DNA from: an uncultured Lachnospiraceae bacterium
GTDB taxonomy: Bacteria; Bacillota; Clostridia; Lachnospirales; Lachnospiraceae
Length of the DNA: 12,860 bases
Reading direction: 5' to 3'
Assembly: GCA_946611525.1 (NCBI GenBank)
Contig: CAMODS010000018.1
Span: forward strand, 1 to 12,860
Positions 1 to 5,116 of the stretch are shown here, in pieces (position 1 is the first letter of the stretch; each line of letters begins with the position of its first letter). Under the pieces are notes generated by a model. The model saw nothing but the letters and a program-made list of their open reading frames with translations. It did no database searches and was not told where the DNA came from. The position numbers and the translations under genes are program-made.

Positions 1-395
1 TCGTTCCCAACAGCACAGGTGCTGCAAAGGCTATCGGTCTTGTTATCCCTGAGCTCAATGGCAAGCTTATCGGTTCTGCTCAGCGTGTTCCTACACCTAC
101 AGGTTCCACAACCATCCTTACAGCTGTAGTTAACAAGGCTGACGTTACTGTTGAGGGAATCAACGCTGCTATGAAGGCTGCTTCTAATGAGTCCTTCGGA
201 TACAATGAGGACGAGATCGTTTCCTCAGACGTTATCGGCATGAGATTCGGTTCACTCTTTGATGCTACACAGACCATGGTTTCAAAGATTTCCGATGATC
301 AGTATGAGGTTCAGGTTGTTTCATGGTATGACAACGAGAACAGCTACACATCTCAGATGGTACGTACTATCAAGTACTTCTCAGAGCTTGCATAA
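1..395 (+). CDS. gap: Glyceraldehyde-3-phosphate dehydrogenase, C-terminal part (5' truncated by window edge)
   Basis: The open frame enters from the left edge (first full codon at base 3) and ends with TAA at 393-395, leaving about 130 C-terminal residues. The protein oxidises glyceraldehyde-3-phosphate to 1,3-bisphosphoglycerate in cytosolic glycolysis. The visible part carries the hallmark STGAAKAIGLVIPELNGK segment just after the start of the window. It also has RVPTPTGSTTIL, SSDVIGMRFGSLFDA, and the near-terminal WYDNENSYTSQMVRTI block, which includes the conserved NAD-pocket Asn-Glu. The active-site Cys and the NAD-binding Rossmann domain lie outside the window. The RVPTPTGS stretch differs from the RVPTxNVSVVDL form of many GapA enzymes and resembles a second bacterial subtype. 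The gene is followed by a terminator-like hairpin and then pgk, the next enzyme of the pathway. The assignment is firm, but the subtype and the gapA/gapB label cannot be settled from this fragment. Confidence 0.97.
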   Translation, partial: VPNSTGAAKAIGLVIPELNGKLIGSAQRVPTPTGSTTILTAVVNKADVTVEGINAAMKAASNESFGYNEDEIVSSDVIGMRFGSLFDATQTMVSKISDDQYEVQVVSWYDNENSYTSQMVRTIKYFSELA

Positions 396-427
396 TTTTG
401 ACATATTCTGTTAAAGGACGATTTATG

Positions 428-459
428 GGGTCCGGTCTTTATTGGACCGGACTCCTTTT
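428..459 (+). terminator. Intrinsic terminator-like hairpin between gap and pgk
   Basis: A 10-bp stem (428-437 pairing with 445-454, one G-T wobble) surrounds a 7-base loop and is followed by CTTTTA. The T tract is short, so termination is probably partial and some transcripts may continue into pgk, whose Shine-Dalgarno sequence lies 22 bases further on. No good pgk promoter is visible after the hairpin. This fits a leaky terminator or an RNA-processing/stability hairpin between co-transcribed glycolytic genes. Confidence 0.7.
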
Positions 460-494
460 ATCTGTAATCATTGGTTATAAAAGGAGGGTTTATA

Positions 495-1706
495 ATGGGA
501 CTCAATAAAAAGACAGTTGATGATATCAACGTAAGCGGAAAGCGCGTACTCTGCCGTTGCGATTTCAATGTACCTTTGATCGACGGTAAGATCACAGACG
601 AGAATCGTCTTGTGGCTGCGCTTCCCACCATCAAAAAGCTTATTGCCGATGGCGGCAAGGTAATCCTTTGCTCGCATCTCGGCAAGGTTAAGACAGAAGA
701 GGACAAGGTATCCAAGACCCTTGCTCCCGTTGCAAAGAGGCTTTCTGAGCTTTTGGACAAAGAAGTTAAGTTTGTTCCTTCACCTGTAGTTGTGGACGAT
801 ACAGTCCGCGCAGCAGTAGATGCTATGGCTGACGGCGATGTTATCCTTTTGGAGAATACCCGTTTCCGTCCTGAGGAGACCAAAAACGGCGAGGAGTTCT
901 CCAAGGATCTGGCATCCATCTGTGATGTATTTGTAAATGATGCTTTCGGTACTGCACATCGTGCACATTGCTCAAATGTTGGTGTGGCAGGACTTGTTGA
1001 TACAGCAGTAGTTGGATATCTTATGCAAAAAGAGATCGATTTCCTCGGTAATGCAGTTGAGAATCCCAACCGTCCCTTCGTTGCCATCCTCGGCGGCGCT
1101 AAGGTTGCAGACAAGCTCAACGTTATCAATAACCTCCTTGAGAAGTGCGATACACTCATCATCGGCGGCGGTATGGCATATACCTTCTTAAAGGCTCAGG
1201 GCAAGGAGATCGGGCTTTCACTTTGCGATGACTCCAAGATCGATTATTGTAAGGAGATGATGGAAAAGGCCGAAAAGCTTGGTAAGAAGATCCTTCTTCC
1301 TGTTGATGCCGTTACCATCACTGATTTCCCCAATCCTATCGACGGACCTGTAGAGACAGAAGTTTTCGATGCAGACAGCATGCCTGATGACAGAGAGGGC
1401 TGCGATATCGGACCTAAGTCTGCCGAGATGTTTGCAAACGAGGTTAAGGGTGCAAAGACTGTTGTCTGGAACGGACCCATGGGTGTATTCGAGAATCCCA
1501 CTCTTGCAGCAGGCACACTTGCTGTAGCAAAGGCCCTTGCTGAGACAGATGCCACCACCATCATCGGCGGAGGAGATTCTGCAGCAGCAGTTAACCAGAT
1601 GGGCTTTGGTGACAAGATGAGCCACATCTCCACCGGCGGCGGCGCTTCCCTTGAGTTTTTAGAGGGCAAGGCTCTTCCCGGCGTAGAGGCTGCAAACGAA
1701 AAGTAA
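495..1706 (+). CDS. pgk: Phosphoglycerate kinase
   Basis: This 403-residue protein is the full usual length for bacterial Pgk. It transfers the acyl phosphate of 1,3-bisphosphoglycerate to ADP, giving ATP and 3-phosphoglycerate in the cytosol. Visible family motifs are DFNVP (residues 23-27, substrate site), R38, SHLGK (60-64), ENTRFRPEE, VNDAFGTAHRAHCS, ILGGAKVADK, the hinge and nucleotide-site VWNGPMGVFE, GGGDSAAAV and the C-terminal STGGGASLEFLEGK. The start is the ATG at 495 because GGAGG at 483-487 lies 7 bases upstream. An in-frame upstream start at 471 would place this Shine-Dalgarno inside the gene. Two small departures from the commonest consensus are CRCDFNVP instead of RVDFNVP and SHLGK instead of SHLGR. 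Both are conservative, and nothing suggests loss of function. The gene sits between gap and tpiA, the classic lower-glycolysis order. Confidence 0.98.
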   Translation: MGLNKKTVDDINVSGKRVLCRCDFNVPLIDGKITDENRLVAALPTIKKLIADGGKVILCSHLGKVKTEEDKVSKTLAPVAKRLSELLDKEVKFVPSPVVVDDTVRAAVDAMADGDVILLENTRFRPEETKNGEEFSKDLASICDVFVNDAFGTAHRAHCSNVGVAGLVDTAVVGYLMQKEIDFLGNAVENPNRPFVAILGGAKVADKLNVINNLLEKCDTLIIGGGMAYTFLKAQGKEIGLSLCDDSKIDYCKEMMEKAEKLGKKILLPVDAVTITDFPNPIDGPVETEVFDADSMPDDREGCDIGPKSAEMFANEVKGAKTVVWNGPMGVFENPTLAAGTLAVAKALAETDATTIIGGGDSAAAVNQMGFGDKMSHISTGGGASLEFLEGKALPGVEAANEK

Positions 1707-1707
1707 G

Positions 1708-1774
1708 AGATTCTTCGGGCTTCGCCCTCAGAATGACAGGCTTTCAATGTCACTCTGAGCGAAGCGAAGAGTCT
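1708..1774. repeat. Imperfect palindromic interspersed-repeat-like element between pgk and tpiA
   Basis: Two arms, 1708-1738 and 1748-1774, are imperfect reverse complements around a 9-base spacer. Each arm carries the TTCG/GAAG...TCAGA(A/G)TGACA core. The left arm also contains its own mini-hairpin (GGGC-TTC-GCCC, 1717-1727), which is missing from the right arm and accounts for the 4-base length difference. Similar short palindromes, read as TGTCATTCTGAGCGAAGCGAAG, recur in intergenic regions of many unrelated bacteria, and I recognise it on that basis. No transposase is present, so it would be a non-autonomous, REP/MITE-like element. In RNA it would form a long hairpin directly after the pgk stop codon and could stabilise the pgk 3' end or attenuate read-through into tpiA. 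Only one copy was seen in this window. Confidence 0.75.
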
Positions 1775-1794
1775 ATATATTTACAGTGTGCGAA

Positions 1795-1816
1795 AGGATG
1801 TGTATTTGCACATCCT
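1795..1816 (+). promoter_or_regulatory. Perfect 8-bp hairpin upstream of the tpiA ribosome binding site
   Basis: AGGATGTG (1795-1802) pairs perfectly with CACATCCT (1809-1816) around the 6-base loop TATTTG. It is followed by AAAGCGG rather than a T tract, so it is not an intrinsic terminator. It ends 14 bases before the tpiA Shine-Dalgarno. The likely role is RNA processing or protection of the tpiA 5' end, or it may be part of the adjacent repeat insertion. Function is inferred only from position. Confidence 0.45.
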
Positions 1817-1842
1817 AAAGCGGATAATAAAGGAGAAAAGAA

Positions 1843-2589
1843 ATGGCAAGAAGAAAGATAGTAGCAGGAAACTGGAAGATGAACAAGACTCCTTCCGAGG
1901 CAAAGGCACTTTGCGAGGAGCTTCTTCCCCTGGTAAAAAGTGATGACGTAGATGTTGTTTTCTGTGTACCCGCAGTTGACATCACTACAGTAGTAGAGGC
2001 AGTTAAGGGCTCCAATGTAAAGGTTGGTGCTGAGAATATGTACTTCGAGGATTCCGGAGCATACACAGGCGAGGTTTCCGCAAAGATGCTTTTGGACGCA
2101 GGAGTAGAGTATGTTATCCTTGGACACTCCGAGAGACGTGAGTACTTCAAGGAGGATGATGAGCTTCTCAATAAAAAGGTTAAGAAGGCTTTTGCCGAGG
2201 GACTTACCCCTATCCTTTGCTGCGGCGAGACCTTAGAGCAGCGTGAGATGGGTGTGACTATCGACTGGATCCGTCTTCAGATCAAGTCTGATCTTTGCGG
2301 CGTTCCCGCAGATGATGTAAAGAAGCTGGTTATTGCTTACGAGCCTATCTGGGCTATCGGTACTGGCAAGACCGCTACATCCGATCAGGCAGAGGAGGTC
2401 TGCAAGGCTATCCGTGACTGCATCGGTGAGATGTATGACGCTGCTACAGCTGAGGCTGTTCGTATCCAGTACGGCGGATCTGTTAATGCAGGCAATGCAG
2501 CAGAGCTTTTTGCAAAGCCCGACATCGACGGTGGTCTGGTAGGCGGTGCCAGCTTAAAGGCTGACTTCGGCAGCATCGTTAATTACTAA
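1843..2589 (+). CDS. tpiA: Triosephosphate isomerase
   Basis: This 248-residue protein has the normal length of a bacterial TIM barrel. It interconverts dihydroxyacetone phosphate and glyceraldehyde-3-phosphate in the cytosol. All catalytic elements are present: AGNWKMN with N10 and K12, the electrophile H95 in ILGHSERRE, the catalytic base E167 in AYEPIWAIGTGK (start of flexible loop 6), YGGSV (210-214) and the phosphate-binding GLVGGASLK near the C-terminus. The ATG at 1843 follows AGGAG (1831-1835) with 7 bases between. It lies 136 bases after pgk, behind a palindromic repeat and a hairpin. A DegV-family gene starts 35 bases downstream, where many Clostridia instead carry phosphoglycerate mutase (gpmI). 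The identification is secure. Confidence 0.98.
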   Translation: MARRKIVAGNWKMNKTPSEAKALCEELLPLVKSDDVDVVFCVPAVDITTVVEAVKGSNVKVGAENMYFEDSGAYTGEVSAKMLLDAGVEYVILGHSERREYFKEDDELLNKKVKKAFAEGLTPILCCGETLEQREMGVTIDWIRLQIKSDLCGVPADDVKKLVIAYEPIWAIGTGKTATSDQAEEVCKAIRDCIGEMYDAATAEAVRIQYGGSVNAGNAAELFAKPDIDGGLVGGASLKADFGSIVNY

Positions 2590-2624
2590 TATTTACAGTT
2601 TATCTTTTAATTTAGGAGCTTTTG

Positions 2625-3497
2625 ATGAGCAAGGTTGCTATTCTGACAGATACAAATAGCGGGCTTTGTCCCGATGACGAAAAGAAGCTGGGCATCTTCG
2701 TGATGCCCATGCCCATGTATATTGATGACACTCAGTATTATGAGTACGTGGATATTGACAAGCCCACTTTCTTTGATATGCTTGAGACGGCAGAGCATGT
2801 GACTACATCCATGCCGGCCAACGGAGATCTGATGGATAAGCTTGATGAGCTTTTAGAGGATCATGATGAGGTGGTCTATATCCCTATGTCCAGCGGTCTT
2901 TCGTCCAGCTGTTCCACGGCGTACATGATTGCTGACGATTATGATGGTAAGGTTCATGTTGTGGATAACCAGCGTATTTCCGTGACCATGAGGCTTTCGG
3001 TCATGGAGGCCAAGGCTCTGGCAGATCAGGGTAAGTCCGGTGCTGAGATCCGTGAGTATCTTGAGGAGCACAAGATGGAATCCACCATCTATATTATGGT
3101 TGATACCCTGAAGTACCTTAAAAAAGGTGGCAGGCTTACACCTGCCGTTGCAGCTTTAGGTACTTTGCTTCGTATCAAACCGGTGCTTCAGATCCAGGGC
3201 GAAAAGCTTGATACGTTTGCAAAGGCACGTACCATAAGACATGCCAAGGACACGATGCTGGATGCTATCGAAAACGATCTTGCACACAGATTTGGATCAG
3301 CAAGCGGAGAGGGATGTGTCATATCCATCTCCCATACACAAAATGAAGAGGAGGCTTTGGCTTTCAAGGCTGAGGCAGAGGCGCGTTTCCCCGGACATAT
3401 TATCCAGATAGATCCGCTTCCTCTTTCCATTTCGTGCCATATTGGGCCGGGAGCACTGGCCATTACGGCATCAAAGAGCTTTTTAGACAGTTTTTGA
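2625..3497 (+). CDS. DegV family protein (FakB-like fatty-acid-binding protein)
   Basis: This 290-residue protein has the full length of the DegV/EDD fold. Characterised members (FakB1 and FakB2 of Staphylococcus aureus) hold a single fatty acid and present its carboxylate to the kinase FakA, making acyl-phosphate for phospholipid synthesis or regulation. Signatures in order are LTDTNSG (7-13), TTSMP (60-64), MSSGLSSS (88-95), DTLKYLKKGGRL (160-171, with R170) and CHIGPGALA (271-279, with H272). The Thr-Ser, Ser-rich, Arg and His positions that contact the fatty-acid head group in FakB proteins all appear intact, so it is probably a competent lipid binder. The ATG at 2625 is preferred over the adjacent in-frame TTG at 2622 because AGGAG (2614-2618) lies 6 bases upstream. 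It starts 35 bases after tpiA and ends 13 bases before purA, so it is probably co-transcribed with both. No FakA homologue is in the window. The bound ligand is unknown. Confidence 0.93.
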   Translation: MSKVAILTDTNSGLCPDDEKKLGIFVMPMPMYIDDTQYYEYVDIDKPTFFDMLETAEHVTTSMPANGDLMDKLDELLEDHDEVVYIPMSSGLSSSCSTAYMIADDYDGKVHVVDNQRISVTMRLSVMEAKALADQGKSGAEIREYLEEHKMESTIYIMVDTLKYLKKGGRLTPAVAALGTLLRIKPVLQIQGEKLDTFAKARTIRHAKDTMLDAIENDLAHRFGSASGEGCVISISHTQNEEEALAFKAEAEARFPGHIIQIDPLPLSISCHIGPGALAITASKSFLDSF

Positions 3498-3510
3498 TCA
3501 GGAGGAACAC

Positions 3511-4794
3511 ATGGTAAAAGCAGTTGTAGGCGCCAACTGGGGGGATGAAGGCAAGGGCAAGATCACTGACATGCTTGCCGAGAAGGCAGATTTCATCGTC
3601 AGATTCCAGGGAGGTGCCAACGCAGGACACACTATAGTAAACGATTACGGTAAGTTTGCGCTGCATACACTTCCTTCGGGAGTTTTTTACAGCCATACCA
3701 CCAGTGTTATCGGTAATGGTGTGGCACTCAATATACCGGTACTTTTTAATGAGATAAAGTCCATTACGGATAAGGGAGTGCCCGAGCCCAGGATCGTGGT
3801 TTCAAATCGAGCACAGATAGTTATGCCTTATCACATCCTCTTTGATCAGTATGAGGAGGAGAGACTGGGCAAGGCATCCTTTGGATCCACAAAGTCCGGT
3901 ATCGCACCTTTTTATTCAGACAAATACGCCAAGATCGGCTTCCAGGTCAGTGAGCTTTTTGATGACGATCTTTTGAAAGAAAAGATACCCAGGGTATGCG
4001 CTCAAAAGAACGTGATCCTTGAGCATCTTTACAAAAAGCCTCCCATTGATGAGGCAGAGCTTTTAAACACACTTCACGAGTACCGTGATATGGTCTCACC
4101 CTATGTTTGTGATGTATCACTGCTTTTGGATCAGGCCTTAAAGGATGGCAAGACCATTCTTTTGGAAGGGCAGCTGGGAACCTTGAAGGATCCCGACCAC
4201 GGTATCTATCCCATGGTGACCTCCTCATCCACGCTGGCTGCGTACGGCGCCATTGGTGCAGGTATCCCTCCCTATGAGATAAAGCAGGTGGTTACAGTTG
4301 TAAAAGCATATTCATCAGCTGTGGGAGCAGGAGCTTTTGTAAGCGAGATTTTTGGCGACGAGGCAGATGAGCTTAGACGCAGAGGTGGAGACGGCGGAGA
4401 GTACGGAGCTACCACAGGACGTCCCAGACGTATGGGATGGTTTGACTGTGTAGCCAGCAAGTACGGATGCAGACTCCAGGGTACTACGGATGTGGCTTTC
4501 ACTGTTCTTGATGTGCTGGGTTATTTGGACGAGATACCTGTATGTACGGGATATGAGATCGATGGGGAAGTCACCGACGAATTCCCTGTTACATTTAAGC
4601 TTGAAAAGGCAAAACCGGTTCTTACAAAGCTACCCGGATGGAAGTGTGATATCCGCGGCATCGATAAATATGAGGATCTCCCGGAAAACTGCAGGAAGTA
4701 CATAGAGTTTGTGGAAGAGCATATCGGATATCCCATTACCATGATCTCCAACGGACCCGGACGACACGATATCATCCACAGGGATAGAATGTAA
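3511..4794 (+). CDS. purA: Adenylosuccinate synthetase
   Basis: This 427-residue protein has the usual length for PurA. It joins IMP and aspartate using GTP to form adenylosuccinate, the first committed step of AMP synthesis, in the cytosol. The GTP-binding GDEGKGK motif is at residues 11-17, with D12 as the probable catalytic base. GGANAGH has H40, matching the catalytic His of E. coli PurA. Further motifs are GSTKSGIAP (125-133, the counterpart of GTTGRGIGP), LEGQLGTLKDPDHGIYPMVTSS, the aspartate-loop region GATTGRPRR (299-307) and the C-terminal SNGP guanine-site segment. The substitutions in GSTKSGIAP and EGQLGTL differ from the E. coli type and look typical of a clostridial/Lachnospiraceae branch. 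The ATG at 3511 follows AGGAGG (3500-3505) by 5 bases. Its stop codon overlaps the start of the next small gene. Confidence 0.97.
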   Translation: MVKAVVGANWGDEGKGKITDMLAEKADFIVRFQGGANAGHTIVNDYGKFALHTLPSGVFYSHTTSVIGNGVALNIPVLFNEIKSITDKGVPEPRIVVSNRAQIVMPYHILFDQYEEERLGKASFGSTKSGIAPFYSDKYAKIGFQVSELFDDDLLKEKIPRVCAQKNVILEHLYKKPPIDEAELLNTLHEYRDMVSPYVCDVSLLLDQALKDGKTILLEGQLGTLKDPDHGIYPMVTSSSTLAAYGAIGAGIPPYEIKQVVTVVKAYSSAVGAGAFVSEIFGDEADELRRRGGDGGEYGATTGRPRRMGWFDCVASKYGCRLQGTTDVAFTVLDVLGYLDEIPVCTGYEIDGEVTDEFPVTFKLEKAKPVLTKLPGWKCDIRGIDKYEDLPENCRKYIEFVEEHIGYPITMISNGPGRHDIIHRDRM

Positions 4795-5000
4795 TGAAAA
4801 AGATACGACAGATCCTGGCCATAGTGGGAGTGGTGCTTTTGGTGGTCCTGTACGGTATGACTATAGTGTTTGCACTTTTGGATGATCCCAAGACTTTTCA
4901 TATGTTGGGAGCATCCATAGCAGCTTCTGTGATCATTCCGGTGATCATTTGGGTTGTGGGCATATTTGTCAGGCTCGACAAAAAGGATAAAGAAGAATAA
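4794..5000 (+). CDS. Small two-helix membrane protein, unknown function
   Basis: This 68-residue protein has two predicted membrane segments (about residues 6-28 and 37-59), a short acidic connecting loop (LDDPKT) and a lysine-rich, charged C-terminal tail (LDKKDKEE). The positive-inside rule suggests both ends are cytoplasmic, giving a hairpin topology. Its ATG shares one base with the purA stop (TAATG), which implies translational coupling to purA. The Shine-Dalgarno upstream is weak (GGGATAG region), which also points to coupling. An intrinsic terminator begins 13 bases after its stop, so it is the last gene of this transcription unit. I do not recognise a characterised family, and no enzymatic motif is visible. 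The coding call rests on the coupled start, the clean hydrophobic pattern and the downstream terminator. Confidence 0.75.
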   Translation: MKKIRQILAIVGVVLLVVLYGMTIVFALLDDPKTFHMLGASIAASVIIPVIIWVVGIFVRLDKKDKEE

Positions 5001-5012
5001 TAAGTCAGATAG

Positions 5013-5046
5013 AACAGCAGGTGTTTACGCACCTGCTGTTTTCTGT
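5013..5046 (+). terminator. Strong intrinsic terminator after the purA operon
   Basis: A perfect 11-bp stem (5013-5023 with 5030-5040) encloses the 6-base loop TTTACG and runs into a T-rich tail (GTTTTCTGTT). It follows the last gene of the purA unit by 13 bases and separates the housekeeping genes from the signalling operon. The loop and tail also hold the promoter elements of the next unit. Confidence 0.88.
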
Positions 5047-5052
5047 TATAAT
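5024..5052 (+). promoter_or_regulatory. Extended -10 promoter of the phosphorelay operon
   Basis: TATAAT at 5047-5052 is a perfect sigma-A type -10 box and is preceded by TG one base upstream (TGTTATAAT, an extended -10). Exactly 17 bases upstream is TTTACG (5024-5029), a 4/6 match to the -35 consensus that coincides with the loop of the preceding terminator hairpin. Transcription would start near 5059, leaving a leader of about 58 bases before the kinase gene. Confidence 0.75.
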
Positions 5053-5081
5053 CTAATGGATTGTGTAGATTTTTTGATACA

Positions 5082-5104
5082 GTCACCGGGGTGACACATT
5101 TTTT
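5082..5104 (+). promoter_or_regulatory. Short hairpin plus T run in the leader of the phosphorelay operon
   Basis: GTCAC (5082-5086) and GTGAC (5091-5095) can pair around a CGGG tetraloop, and six T residues follow 3 bases later. This resembles a weak terminator or attenuator placed between the promoter and the first kinase gene, directly before its weak ribosome binding site (AAGG at 5106-5109). The stem is short and may be coincidental. Confidence 0.3.
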
Positions 5105-5116
5105 CAAGGTTATTGA

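Noticed and set aside
398..426. Perfect TTGACA at 398-403 as a -35 box for a pgk promoter
   Set aside because: The matching -10 position (421-426, ATTTAT) is only a 3/6 match, and the start site would fall inside the terminator stem.
475..481. TATAAA before pgk as a -10 element
   Set aside because: Transcription would start within or after the Shine-Dalgarno sequence, leaving an untranslatable leader.
458..1162. Long antisense open frame opposite pgk (234 codons)
   Set aside because: It is a shadow of the pgk codon pattern, shows Ser/Thr-rich low-information sequence, and has no ribosome binding site or family motif.
1244..1753. Antisense frame beginning in the palindromic repeat and running over pgk
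   Set aside because: The first residues come from the repeat itself and the rest is complementary to pgk, so this is not a gene.
1779..2600. ATATTTACAGT occurring before tpiA and again after tpiA
   Set aside because: An 11-base AT-rich match with no matching -10 box downstream of either copy. It is probably coincidence.
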